From Sphaerochaeta sp. (lineage in GTDB: Bacteria > Spirochaetota > Spirochaetia > Sphaerochaetales > Sphaerochaetaceae): 41,762 nt of DNA. The stretch covers positions 1 through 41,762 of the forward strand of contig JAEINL010000032.1 of assembly GCA_016342655.1 (NCBI GenBank), given 5' to 3'. The notes under the pieces are model-generated. The model had not been told where the DNA came from, ran no database searches, and saw only the letters and a list, made by a program, of their open reading frames with translations. The translations under genes and the position numbers were made by a program. Positions within the stretch are counted from its first letter, which is position 1. Each line of letters opens with the position of its first letter. Below are positions 8,439 to 16,712 of the stretch, piece after piece.

Positions 8439-9425
8439 ATGATACGAGATAGGATTAGTAGCTATAAAGAACTTGAAAGGCTTACCGATTCAGTAGTTCT
8501 TGTCTATTTTACAGGAGATAGACCTGGTTTTCAAACACAAATGGGTCAGGATGTCTATGATATGTTTGTTGATCATTTGGAAGCGATTGGGAAAGTAAAA
8601 CGCATATCCCTGTATCTTTATTCGAGAGGGGGAGATACAAATACGGCTTGGAGCCTTTGTAATTTAATTCGATCTTACTGTGATGAATTTGTTGTTATCA
8701 TCCCTAGTAGGGCCCATAGTGCTGCCACATTGCTTAGCCTTGGTGCTGATAGAATTTATATGACTAAACAAGCAACGCTTAGTCCCATCGACCCATCAGT
8801 GAACACTCACTTAAATCCCATCGATGCAAGCAACAAAGAACAGATGTCCATAAGTGTTGAATCTATCAAAGGGTTCATTCAATTAGCTAAGGAAGAGCTC
8901 GGTATAATTGGTTCAGAAGAAAGTGCAGAAGTATTAAAAGTTTTAGTAAAAGAAATCCATCCTTTAGTTCTAGGGGATGTGTTTAGGGCTAGATCTCACA
9001 TCCGCATGCTTGCAAGGAAGCTGTTAGAAATCCATTTCAAAGGTAATACAGAGGCAATTGAAAAGATTACCAATTTCTTATGCAGTGATTCTTGGAATCA
9101 TAATTATACAATCAATAGAAAAGAAGCACAGGTATCTTTAGGACTGAACATAGTTAAACCTAACGATGAATTATATTCGATCATCAAAACAATTTATGAT
9201 GATATAAGTGTTGAGATGGAATTACGAAAACACTTCAATCCTGCCGAAATATTGGGAAATGATGAGCAAGCGTTCTATGAATCTAAAAGAGCAATACTTG
9301 AATCATTAACATTTGGGCAGTATACTTTCTTGACAAAAGGAAGAATTGCGAAAGTTGTTCTGGATGATGGTAAAAGGATTCAAATTCAGGAGAATCGTTT
9401 CTTTGAAAACTGGGTAAGGAGTTGA
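8439..9425 (+). CDS. Clp-fold serine proteinase, SDH (serine dehydrogenase proteinase) family
   Basis: A roughly 328-residue protein with a ClpP/crotonase-like fold in its N-terminal two thirds. YSRGGDTNTAWSL forms the substrate-side loop, and AHSAATLLSLGADRIYM contains the probable nucleophilic Ser. TLSPIDPSV follows, as in SDH-type (PF01972-like) proteins. No transmembrane helix or signal peptide is visible, unlike SppA, so it should be cytoplasmic. The C-terminal third is helical and unassigned. I prefer ATG 8439 because AAAGGA lies 7 bases before it and the promoter predicts a start near 8410; in-frame ATG 8418 and TTG 8409 are less likely. The gene is AT-richer than its neighbours, which suggests transfer. 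It begins a tight three-gene unit. Confidence 0.7.
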   Translation: MIRDRISSYKELERLTDSVVLVYFTGDRPGFQTQMGQDVYDMFVDHLEAIGKVKRISLYLYSRGGDTNTAWSLCNLIRSYCDEFVVIIPSRAHSAATLLSLGADRIYMTKQATLSPIDPSVNTHLNPIDASNKEQMSISVESIKGFIQLAKEELGIIGSEESAEVLKVLVKEIHPLVLGDVFRARSHIRMLARKLLEIHFKGNTEAIEKITNFLCSDSWNHNYTINRKEAQVSLGLNIVKPNDELYSIIKTIYDDISVEMELRKHFNPAEILGNDEQAFYESKRAILESLTFGQYTFLTKGRIAKVVLDDGKRIQIQENRFFENWVRS

Positions 9426-9429
9426 ACGT

Positions 9430-9744
9430 ATGAGTACAAAAATAAATTTTGCTAAGTTGTCTTCTGAGTATACAAATAGTACTGCTAGTTCTCTTGCCTA
9501 TCCAACTACCGCTGTATCTGAATTTAAAAGTATCCAAATTTATGAAATATTTAATGGGGTAGATTCTATGTTCTGTGATTTCGTTAAGGGTTTTAGTCAA
9601 AGTTTGATCTATCCTCAAGACTATGTATATTGTGAAAAGATTATTCTTAGCAATGAGGATTATACGAAAGTTAAAGACCATTTAGAATCTGTTGTTATTA
9701 ATAATCCTAAATTGAAGAAACTTTTTACCAAATATACCAAGTAA
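9430..9744 (+). CDS. Unknown 104-residue protein, antitoxin-like C-terminus
   Basis: I do not recognise this protein as a whole. It starts 4 bases after the protease stop, with AAGGAG inside the protease end 8 bases before the ATG, so translation is coupled. The last 35 residues (IILSNEDYTKVKDHLES, then NPKLKKLF) resemble the tail of DUF1778-type antitoxins that wraps around GNAT toxins, where the pattern is LS-x-E/D, an aromatic, a short helix, then NP-x-LKKL. The N-terminal part does not look like the usual ribbon-helix-helix DNA-binding half. Given the GNAT gene 7 bases downstream, an antitoxin role is a reasonable inference, not shown. Confidence 0.6.
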   Translation: MSTKINFAKLSSEYTNSTASSLAYPTTAVSEFKSIQIYEIFNGVDSMFCDFVKGFSQSLIYPQDYVYCEKIILSNEDYTKVKDHLESVVINNPKLKKLFTKYTK

Positions 9745-9751
9745 TCACATT

Positions 9752-10255
9752 GTGAATTATGAAAATTACAGTATAGAAGCACTTTCTCGTGCACATAATC
9801 GTACGGGATTTTCATGTGGAGTTGTTGAATTAGACCAGTACTTGCAGAAGGATGCAAGAAGACACAACTCTTCCGGCTTCAATCAAACAAAAGTACTTGT
9901 AGAAACCGGAGAAAAAGCAATTATAGGATTCTATAGTTATGCTGCAGCTTCTTTGGCCCGGCAATTATTTCCAAGAGATAAACAAAATAGCTTTCCTAAT
10001 TATGAAATACCTTGTTTTCGGTTGACAAGATTTGGAATTGACAAAAGGTATCAGAAGAGTGGTTTTGGATCATATTTATTGTATTGTGCATTGAAACATG
10101 CAGTAGAATTAAGCAGTAATATTGGTAGTTATGCTGTCCTTGTTGATGCAAAGAATGAAGAAGTTAAGTCTTTTTATATCAAAAATGGTTTTTATCCTCT
10201 CTCTGGTTTTCTTCTTTACTTACCTATCAAGGAAATAAAGGCTGAGCTGGACTAA
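9752..10255 (+). CDS. GNAT acetyltransferase, TacT/AtaT toxin-like
   Basis: A 167-residue GNAT-fold protein with the arrangement of type II toxin acetyltransferases that modify aminoacyl-tRNA. It has CGVVELDQYLQKDARR near the N-terminus, a GFYSYAAASL strand, the acetyl-CoA loop RYQKSGFGSYLL (pattern Q/R-x-x-G-x-G/A), then VLVDAKNEEVKSFYIKNGF and a final LYLPIKEI. These segments match that family closely. The best start is GTG 9752, 7 bases after the upstream stop and without its own ribosome-binding site, so expression depends on coupling with the 104-residue gene. Known family members acetylate charged tRNA and stop translation; whether this one does is inferred. Confidence 0.75.
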   Translation: MNYENYSIEALSRAHNRTGFSCGVVELDQYLQKDARRHNSSGFNQTKVLVETGEKAIIGFYSYAAASLARQLFPRDKQNSFPNYEIPCFRLTRFGIDKRYQKSGFGSYLLYCALKHAVELSSNIGSYAVLVDAKNEEVKSFYIKNGFYPLSGFLLYLPIKEIKAELD

Positions 10256-10402
10256 CATTGATGAACCTAATCCGCTGACGAAAGCTTCTAACCCGAGGGT
10301 ACGTGAGTCATATCCACTCCTCCAAGGTTCTGCTGACATGAATTGTTCCACATTGTAATCCCTCATTGTTCCAAGAGATTTTTCACCTCATGTTTTCCCC
10401 TC

Positions 10403-10431
10403 TTTCCAACGATCCTTCTCTTCGCTATAGT
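10403..10431 (+). promoter_or_regulatory. Putative promoter giving a leaderless hydrolase mRNA
   Basis: TTTCCA (10403-10408), 17 bases, then TATAGT (10426-10431). Six bases (AGGGGT) separate the -10 box from the ATG at 10438, so transcription would start at or next to the A of the start codon. Confidence 0.4.
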
Positions 10432-10437
10432 AGGGGT

Positions 10438-11358
10438 ATGCAGAATATCATCATACTCATCCTTATCTTTCTCTTTGTCCTCTGGAATGTCACTCTCATA
10501 GGCTATGATGACAAGGTGACCACACCCTTGGAACAAGACGAAACTGCAGTATTTTCAGAGAAGGCCAAAAGCATCCTGCTCAAGCAAGAATCAACCAAGG
10601 CAATCTTACTGATACACGGCTTCCCCTCCACCCCGAGCCTCTACACCTACAGCGCACAGCGCTTCTATGATGCTGGCTGGGATGTCCATGCTCCTCTCAT
10701 CCCCACCTTTGGCTCTGACCCAAAGGAGTTTGAAAACACCACCTTCAGCCAGTGGTTCGACTATATCTGTCGCTACTATGAGACAATGAGAAAGGACTAC
10801 CCCACCGTCCATGTGCTGGGGACAAGCATGGGAGGTCTTATGGCCCTCAAGCTGGGAGAGAAGTACTGCAACACGGCACTAGAGCCCGACAAGCTGGTTA
10901 CCATCGCAGCGCCGGTTGTCTACAACAGCATCCGTGACGGCATCATCACCAGTCCTATCTCCTATTTCATGCGTACTATCGCCTTGTTTTCCACTTCCAT
11001 AGGGGCCGAGCCTGTCGATGGCAACCCAAAAGGTGATGATGGCAACGAAGAGTGGGTCGGCTATAACGGTCAGTTCGTACGCTCTGGGCTGAGTCTGGTC
11101 CATGCTATGAAAGAAGTCCGTAAGAACCTTGGTCTGATCACGTGCCCCCTCTTCTCCATCCAGGATGTCAACGACAAGACGGTCCCTTTTGGAAACCTAA
11201 AGATAATCCAGAAGGAAAACGGCAGCAAGAGCTTCAGGACCCTGGAGACACATATGGGCTCGTTCAAGCATAACAGGCACGCTCTCTTGCTCTACCATTC
11301 CATCCAAGAGGAACTGACCACCACCATCATAGAATTTCTGAACGCCGAGGAGAAATAG
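10438..11358 (+). CDS. Alpha/beta hydrolase, carboxylesterase/lipase-like, membrane-anchored
   Basis: A 306-residue serine hydrolase. The N-terminal 20 residues are a membrane anchor or uncleaved signal ([15 protein letters not shown]). The alpha/beta core follows, with the oxyanion region [10 protein letters not shown], the nucleophile elbow GTSMGG (Ser near residue 125), an Asp in the [11 protein letters not shown] strand, and the probable catalytic His near the C-terminus in KHNRHALL. This matches monoglyceride lipase/carboxylesterase proteins; the substrate is unknown. I chose ATG 10438 because the hydrophobic segment starts there and a -10 box lies just upstream. The TTG at 10366 and the ATG at 10390 have no ribosome-binding site. 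It precedes the deaminase-like gene by one base and is probably co-transcribed with it. Confidence 0.75.
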   Translation: MQNIIILILIFLFVLWNVTLIGYDDKVTTPLEQDETAVFSEKAKSILLKQESTKAILLIHGFPSTPSLYTYSAQRFYDAGWDVHAPLIPTFGSDPKEFENTTFSQWFDYICRYYETMRKDYPTVHVLGTSMGGLMALKLGEKYCNTALEPDKLVTIAAPVVYNSIRDGIITSPISYFMRTIALFSTSIGAEPVDGNPKGDDGNEEWVGYNGQFVRSGLSLVHAMKEVRKNLGLITCPLFSIQDVNDKTVPFGNLKIIQKENGSKSFRTLETHMGSFKHNRHALLLYHSIQEELTTTIIEFLNAEEK

Positions 11359-11359
11359 A

Positions 11360-11842
11360 ATGGCTAAACGAGAAGATTATATCAGCTGGGATGACTATTT
11401 CATGGGCGTTGCCGTCCTTTCCTCCATGCGGAGCAAGGATCCCAATACCCAAGTGGGGGCCTGCATCGTAAACCAGGACCACAAGATTGTGGGTGTCGGA
11501 TACAACGGCTTTCCCATCGGGGTAAGCGACGACGAGATCCCTTGGGAGCGTGAGGGTGATTGGCTCGATACCAAGTATCCCTATGTCTGCCATGCAGAGC
11601 TGAATGCAATTCTCAACTCAATCAGCAACTCCCTCAAAGGGTGTTCCCTGTATGTGGGTCTTTTCCCTTGCAATGAGTGTGCCAAGGCCATCATCCAGTC
11701 AGGAATCAAGGAAGTAATCTTTCTCTCAGACAAATATGCACAAGAGGATAACACCAAGGCGTCGAAGAGGATGTTTGACCAGACGGGAGTCACCTACCGT
11801 CAGCTCATACCAAAACACACTACCATAACGCTGAGCCTATGA
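11360..11842 (+). CDS. dCMP deaminase-family zinc enzyme (ComEB-like)
   Basis: A 160-residue cytidine/deoxycytidylate deaminase-family protein. Zinc ligands and the proton-shuttling Glu are visible in CHAELNAI (HAE) and in PCNEC (PCxxC). The N-terminal [23 protein letters not shown] and GVGYNGFP match dCMP deaminases, which make dUMP from dCMP for thymidylate synthesis. Length is normal. GAGGAG inside the end of the hydrolase gene serves as the ribosome-binding site. The stop overlaps the start of the kinase gene (ATGA). ComEB in competence operons is the same family, but no competence genes are nearby. Confidence 0.85.
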   Translation: MAKREDYISWDDYFMGVAVLSSMRSKDPNTQVGACIVNQDHKIVGVGYNGFPIGVSDDEIPWEREGDWLDTKYPYVCHAELNAILNSISNSLKGCSLYVGLFPCNECAKAIIQSGIKEVIFLSDKYAQEDNTKASKRMFDQTGVTYRQLIPKHTTITLSL

Positions 11843-12735
11843 TACTTACCGTCTGCCTCAACCCGACCTTCCAAAGCACCCTGGTGTTTGACCTTTTCAA
11901 GGAAGGGGAAGTAAACAGGTGCACATCTCACTACCTCGATGCCTCAGGCAAGGGTATGAACACAGCCAGGCTCCTTAGCCAGCTTGGCTCTGAAGCGGCC
12001 TTGCTGACACACCTTGGGGGGCCCAGGAAAGATGAGATGCTGGATCTCTGTTCAAAGGATGCTGTACAGGTTCTCCATGCGGACAGCTTCAGTGACATAC
12101 GAACGTGCACAACCATCATCTGTGAGGGTATGTGCACAGAACTGGTCCAGAATCCAGAACCGGTGAGTGCATCTTGTGAAGGTCCTATACGAGCCCTCTT
12201 TAGCGAAGCGCTGAAGGGCTCAGAAGCCCTCATCATCTGCGGGACACGCGCACCTGGGTATAGCAAAAATCTCTACAGTGATTTTGTCAGGGAGGCAAAG
12301 GAAGCGGACAAGTTTGTCCTCCTGGATATCAAGGGTGAGGACCTTCTCTCCTGCCTGCCTTACCGCCCTGATGTGATCAAGCCGAACTTCAGTGAGTTCG
12401 TTGAGACGTTCTTTGGGGAAAAGGTTCCCGAACAGGAGCAAAATTCCGACTTGATAGAAAGGGTCTTTGCCAAAATGGCATCGCTTCAAGAGCAGTACGG
12501 GTGCAAGAGTGTCATCTCCCGAGGCAAGCATGATCTCCTGCTGTACGACAGGGGACCTGCAACGGTTAGGGTTGAGCCGGCAAAGGTGCTCAACTCCATC
12601 GGATGTGGGGACACCCTCAGTGCATCGCTTACACGGGAGCTCCAAAAAGGCAATTCTCTGCAACACGCGGCGAGTGTTGCAACAAACCTCGCAACAATGC
12701 AGGCTAAAACTATACCCCCAGGTAGCTTTGTATAA
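11839..12735 (+). CDS. PfkB-family sugar kinase (1-phosphofructokinase-like)
   Basis: A 298-residue ribokinase/PfkB-fold kinase. The N-terminal [11 protein letters not shown] and the [17 protein letters not shown] segment correspond to the sugar-binding pattern of FruK/LacC-type kinases (usually GGKGINVA). Near the C-terminus [11 protein letters not shown] carries the anion hole and catalytic Asp (usual form GAGD). KPNFSEF is the usual KPN-x-x-E segment. It probably phosphorylates a sugar phosphate such as fructose 1-phosphate or tagatose 6-phosphate; no partner gene fixes this. It overlaps the deaminase-like gene by 4 bases. There is Gly to Cys drift in the GxGD motif. Confidence 0.8.
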   Translation: MILTVCLNPTFQSTLVFDLFKEGEVNRCTSHYLDASGKGMNTARLLSQLGSEAALLTHLGGPRKDEMLDLCSKDAVQVLHADSFSDIRTCTTIICEGMCTELVQNPEPVSASCEGPIRALFSEALKGSEALIICGTRAPGYSKNLYSDFVREAKEADKFVLLDIKGEDLLSCLPYRPDVIKPNFSEFVETFFGEKVPEQEQNSDLIERVFAKMASLQEQYGCKSVISRGKHDLLLYDRGPATVRVEPAKVLNSIGCGDTLSASLTRELQKGNSLQHAASVATNLATMQAKTIPPGSFV

Positions 12736-12858
12736 CAAATACTCAATATATTTTGGTGCAGTCAAGTTTTGATTTTATGGTATTCCAAAATTCTGCAACG
12801 TTAAACTATCTAAATTCTCAAAATACTCACTCATAAGTCATTTATAACGCAATATGAT

Positions 12859-12874
12859 GGATAAAGTTTTATCC
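12859..12874. promoter_or_regulatory. Palindrome upstream of the BMP promoter
   Basis: GGATAAA, GT, TTTATCC is a perfect 7-bp inverted repeat ending 18 bases before the -35 box. It could be an operator for the transporter operon. The cognate regulator is not in the window. Confidence 0.35.
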
Positions 12875-12892
12875 GATTCTGAATGATTTACT

Positions 12893-12922
12893 TTGACAGG
12901 CTTAACTTTATCACTCTATACT
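12893..12922 (+). promoter_or_regulatory. Strong promoter of the nucleoside ABC operon
   Basis: TTGACA (12893-12898), a full consensus -35, is followed after 18 bases by TATACT (12917-12922). The expected start near 12929 gives a leader of about 45 bases before the BMP-protein ATG. Confidence 0.7.
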
Positions 12923-12973
12923 GTAAAAACATTAATCCACCTAGTGGGTTGATACTAACGAGGAGATATTTTT

Positions 12974-14008
12974 ATGAAAAAAATTCTGTTACTCATGCTC
13001 TGCCTAGTTCTCGTCGGTTCTGCTGTATATGCAGGAGGAAGTCAAGAGGCTGCCCCTGCTGCACAAGAAGATTCTAACGTTGTGAAGATTGCCCTGATCA
13101 TTGAAAACACCATCGATGACAAAGGTTGGTGCCAGGCAATGCACGATGGCATCCTTGAAGCACAGGCACAGATGCCCGGCCGCATTGAATATACGTATAG
13201 CGAGAAAATGAAGCCTGTTGATGCCGGTTCTGCTGCCCGACAGTTTGTAGCCCAGGGGTATGATATCATCATCGCCCACGGTGCACAGTACAAGAACCTC
13301 ATCCTTGAGATGGCCGACGAGTACCCCAAGGTAACCTTTGCATTTGGAACCAGCTCAGAAGTTGGCCCTGCCAATGTGTTTACCTACATGCCCGAAAGTG
13401 AAGAGACCGGATACCTCTCAGGTCTCATTGCCGGTATGACAACCAAGGCCAATATCGTTGGTATCGTCGGTCCGGTTGATGCTGGTGACGCCGCCCGTTA
13501 CAACCGTGGCTACGTCCTTGGTGTCAAGGATGCAAATCCCAATGCAAGAATCATGGTCGCACACTCCGGTTCCTTCAGCGACTTCATCAAGGCCGGAGAA
13601 ATCGCCCAGTCCCAGATCAAGAGCGGTGCTGATGTACTCTCAGGTTCCTCACAGCAGGCTCTCGGTGCCCTTCGCGCCGTAGCTGACTACCGTGACAAGG
13701 ACATCTGGTGGGTCGGTCAGGACATTGCACAGATCGGAATCCCAGAAGGATACAAGGTCATTGCTGCCTCTTCCTACAACTATGCTGCTGTCGTAGTTGG
13801 CCTGGTGGAAAAGCTTGATGCTGGCATTACCGGAGGCATGAGCCTTCCTATGAACTTCAACAATGGTGGATTCATCTTTAAATTCAACTCTGAGCTTGCA
13901 AGCATCTACGATGGTGCGATCAAGACCAAGGTAGACCAGACCATTGCCGCTTTCAAGGCAAAGCCAAACACGGTCAATTACACCAGTGTTGACTATTCGA
14001 AGCTTTAA
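12974..14008 (+). CDS. BMP-family (PnrA/Med-type) nucleoside-binding protein
   Basis: A 344-residue exported solute-binding protein. The signal peptide ends near VYA, followed by GGSQEAAPAA, a linker seen in related spirochaete binding proteins. The mature part has the BMP pattern: DKGWCQAMHDGI, QGYDIIIAHGAQY, FAFGTSSE, and SGLIAGMTTK with GIVGPVDAG. BMP proteins such as Treponema pallidum PnrA bind purine nucleosides, so nucleoside uptake is the likely role. GAGGAGA lies 8 bases before the ATG. It is the first gene of a four-gene transporter operon and is separated from the ATPase gene by a terminator-like hairpin. Such a hairpin commonly lets the binding protein be made in excess. Confidence 0.88.
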   Translation: MKKILLLMLCLVLVGSAVYAGGSQEAAPAAQEDSNVVKIALIIENTIDDKGWCQAMHDGILEAQAQMPGRIEYTYSEKMKPVDAGSAARQFVAQGYDIIIAHGAQYKNLILEMADEYPKVTFAFGTSSEVGPANVFTYMPESEETGYLSGLIAGMTTKANIVGIVGPVDAGDAARYNRGYVLGVKDANPNARIMVAHSGSFSDFIKAGEIAQSQIKSGADVLSGSSQQALGALRAVADYRDKDIWWVGQDIAQIGIPEGYKVIAASSYNYAAVVVGLVEKLDAGITGGMSLPMNFNNGGFIFKFNSELASIYDGAIKTKVDQTIAAFKAKPNTVNYTSVDYSKL

Positions 14009-14023
14009 GAGTCTTTAGTACAT

Positions 14024-14063
14024 GGGTCATGCACTGCCTTGCTGTGCATGACTCAATTTTTTT
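14024..14063 (+). terminator. Intra-operon terminator/attenuator after the binding protein
   Basis: GGGTCATGCAC (14024-14034) pairs with GTGCATGACTC (14044-14054) with one G-U wobble, around a 9-base loop, followed by seven T (14057-14063). It ends 23 bases before the ATPase start and should cause partial termination. Confidence 0.75.
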
Positions 14064-14086
14064 GATGGTATTCGGAGGATTCCCGC

Positions 14087-15625
14087 ATGGAAATCACTAC
14101 AAAGAAGATAACCAGCCTACGTGTGGAACACATCACCAAACGTTTTCCGGGGGTATTGGCGAGCGATGACATATCCCTCTCTATCGGAGAAGGGGAAATC
14201 CTTGCCTTGGTTGGCGAAAACGGAGCAGGCAAGACTACGCTGATGAACATCCTCATGGGGCTGTATCAGCCTGATGAAGGCCGTATCATCATCAACGGGG
14301 AAGAGGTCAAGTTCAGATCCCCCAACGATGCCTTTGCAGCCGGCCTGGGTATGGTGCACCAGCAATACATGCTGGTTCCCAATATGACAGTGCTTGAGAA
14401 CATAGCACTTGGATACAAGATGGCATGGTCCCTTCTCAAACTGGACCTGAAGATGGTTCGCGACCGAATTGATGAGATATCGAAAAAGTACGGGCTCCAG
14501 GTAGATTCCGATGCCTACATCTGGCAGCTCTCGGTAGGGGAGCAACAACGCGTTGAGCTGGTAAAGACCCTTTGTCTTGGCGCCAAGTTCCTTATTCTTG
14601 ACGAACCCACCAGCGCCCTTACCCCGCAGGAGACCGATGAGCTTATAATCCTGCTCAAACGTATGGCAAGCGAACTCTCCATCATCTTCATCAGCCACAA
14701 GCTGCAGGAAGTGAAGGACCTTTCCAATACCATCACCATCTTACGTCATGGCTCTGTTGTCTTCCAGGGCAACACCACCGACCATTCTCCTAGTGACATC
14801 GCTGCACTCATGACCGGACATGAGGTTGAGCTTCCCCTCAACGAGGAAAGCCCTTGTGAAGGCGAAGTTGTGCTGAACATAGTAGATTTGAATGTAAAGA
14901 GCGACCGTGGGTTCCTAGCCCTCAACAAGCTGAACCTATCGATTCGCTCTGGTGAGATCGTAGGGCTTGCAGGGGTGTCCGGCAACGGACAGAGAGAACT
15001 TGCCGAAGCCATAAACGGCCTCAGGAAAGTGGAGAGCGGGGAGATTCTCTTCTATGGGGAGAACCTTGCAAACAAGAGTCCCTACCATGTCATCGAAGCG
15101 GGCATGGGCTACATTCCTGAAGAGCGTAATACGGAAGGCATCGTACCCTCCTTCTCCATCAAGGAGAACCTGATCCTCAAGGATGCCTCACATCCCGAGT
15201 TCTCCAGGCACACCTTCCTGAGAAACAAGGAGATAGAGAAGAATGCCACTGACCTCAGGGTCAAGTTTGACATCCGCAGCCCCAACATCTCCGTTGCAGC
15301 AGGAGCGTTGTCCGGGGGAAACATCCAGAAGGTCATCCTGGCCCGTGAGATATCCCGGAAGCCCAAGTTCCTCATAGCAGTCTATCCCATCAGGGGTCTC
15401 GACCTGGGCGCTGCAGAGTTTATCCACAGGCAGCTGCTGGAGAAACGCAAGGAAGGCATTGGCATACTGCTTGTCAGTGAGGAACTGGACGAGATTCTCG
15501 ACCTCTCAGACCGCGTAGCGGTGATATTCAAGGGTGAGATCCAGAAGGTATTGGACCGGAAGGATGCAAACCGCAGAAGCCTTGGTATTCTCATGGCAGG
15601 AGTGAAAGATGACCAAAACATTTAA
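14087..15625 (+). CDS. Nucleoside ABC transporter ATP-binding protein (duplicated NBD)
   Basis: A 512-residue protein with two ABC domains. NBD1 has Walker A GENGAGKTT, Q-loop MVHQQYM, signature LSVGEQQRVEL and Walker B LILDEPTSALT. NBD2 has a degenerate P-loop (GVSGNGQREL, no GKT), signature LSGGNIQKV, and a changed Walker B region AVYPIRGLDLG where relatives have A-x-PTRGLD. A degenerate second site is normal in this BMP-linked family (NupO/YufO type). The ATG has GGAGG 10 bases upstream, and the last 17 bases overlap the first permease gene. It should energise nucleoside uptake with the two permeases that follow. Confidence 0.9.
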   Translation: MEITTKKITSLRVEHITKRFPGVLASDDISLSIGEGEILALVGENGAGKTTLMNILMGLYQPDEGRIIINGEEVKFRSPNDAFAAGLGMVHQQYMLVPNMTVLENIALGYKMAWSLLKLDLKMVRDRIDEISKKYGLQVDSDAYIWQLSVGEQQRVELVKTLCLGAKFLILDEPTSALTPQETDELIILLKRMASELSIIFISHKLQEVKDLSNTITILRHGSVVFQGNTTDHSPSDIAALMTGHEVELPLNEESPCEGEVVLNIVDLNVKSDRGFLALNKLNLSIRSGEIVGLAGVSGNGQRELAEAINGLRKVESGEILFYGENLANKSPYHVIEAGMGYIPEERNTEGIVPSFSIKENLILKDASHPEFSRHTFLRNKEIEKNATDLRVKFDIRSPNISVAAGALSGGNIQKVILAREISRKPKFLIAVYPIRGLDLGAAEFIHRQLLEKRKEGIGILLVSEELDEILDLSDRVAVIFKGEIQKVLDRKDANRRSLGILMAGVKDDQNI

Positions 15626-16712
15626 GATTACCTATCAGGTCGCGATCATCATTCTGGCCATACTGGCAGCAATGCTGATCGGGGCTGTCATACTCATGAC
15701 TATTGGAGCTGATGTGCTGAAGACCTACTCGGTCATTCTCTTTGAGCCCTTGAAGACAACGCTTCAGCTCACTGAGGTGCTCATCAGGGCAATCCCTCTG
15801 ACCATCATCGCACTGGGTATCGCAGTTGCATACAGAAGCGGAATCATCAATATCGGAGCCGAGGGCCAGATGGCCATGGGCATCTTGGGAACTACAGCCA
15901 TTACGCTGATGTTCCCAGAGCTCCCCAAGCCGATCCTTCTTCCTATGGCTGTTCTCAGTGGGGCGGTCATGGGAGCCTTCTGGGGCTTCATCCCCGGGGT
16001 ATTGAAAGCGAAACTCCAGGTAAGTGAGCTGCTTTCGACAGTCATGCTCAACTACATAGCTGCCCAGTTCTATACCTTCTTTTTGCGCGGTCCTATGCTC
16101 GACCCTGCAGAATCCTCGCTCGGAGGAAGCGGAACTCCCCAGTCGATGCGTCTGAGTGAGAACATCTGGCTGGACAGGCTTCCCGGAACCCGGTTGCATG
16201 CCGGTATCTTCTTCGCCCTCTTTCTGGCCATCCTCATCTACCTGTTGCTTTGGAAAACCTCCACAGGAATGAAGATGCGGGCAGCAGGGGCGAGTGCACG
16301 TGCAGCCCGCTATGGTGGCATAAACGTCACCTGGTATCTGGTCATAGCAATGGCCATCAGCGGGGCCTTTGCAGGCATGGCCGGCTCAATTGAGATCGCA
16401 GGTGTCCACCGTCGTGCGATCGAAGGCATTACCGGGGGCTACGGCTTCAGCGGTATCGTCGTAGCGCTCTTCGGAGGCCTGCACCCCGCAGGCATCATTC
16501 CAGCCTCCTTCTTCTTCGGCCTTCTGATCGTAGGTGCGGATATGACACAGAGAATGGTCGGTGTACCCGCCAACATGGTCAACGTGCTGCAGGGAATCAT
16601 CATCCTGGTCATCGTCGCCACCAAGATGGTCCTTGCAGACCCCTATCTCATGGAAAAGGTCTGGCGCAAATACCAAAAACTCGCGAACCCTCCCAAGGAG
16701 GTCCAAGCATGA
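15609..16712 (+). CDS. Nucleoside ABC transporter permease 1
   Basis: A 367-residue polytopic inner-membrane permease of the BPD_transp_2 family (NupP/YufP type). It has about ten hydrophobic segments. A cytoplasmic coupling loop carries NIGAEGQMAMG, characteristic of BMP-type permeases, and a second conserved segment is MKMRAAGASARAARYGGI. It starts inside the end of the ATPase gene and overlaps the next permease by 4 bases (ATGA), so all are one transcript. Confidence 0.9.
   Translation: MTKTFKITYQVAIIILAILAAMLIGAVILMTIGADVLKTYSVILFEPLKTTLQLTEVLIRAIPLTIIALGIAVAYRSGIINIGAEGQMAMGILGTTAITLMFPELPKPILLPMAVLSGAVMGAFWGFIPGVLKAKLQVSELLSTVMLNYIAAQFYTFFLRGPMLDPAESSLGGSGTPQSMRLSENIWLDRLPGTRLHAGIFFALFLAILIYLLLWKTSTGMKMRAAGASARAARYGGINVTWYLVIAMAISGAFAGMAGSIEIAGVHRRAIEGITGGYGFSGIVVALFGGLHPAGIIPASFFFGLLIVGADMTQRMVGVPANMVNVLQGIIILVIVATKMVLADPYLMEKVWRKYQKLANPPKEVQA

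Noticed and set aside
12736..12973. Purine riboswitch upstream of the nucleoside transporter
   Set aside because: I looked for the conserved junction and loop pattern of purine riboswitches and did not find it; the leader after the promoter is only about 45 bases.
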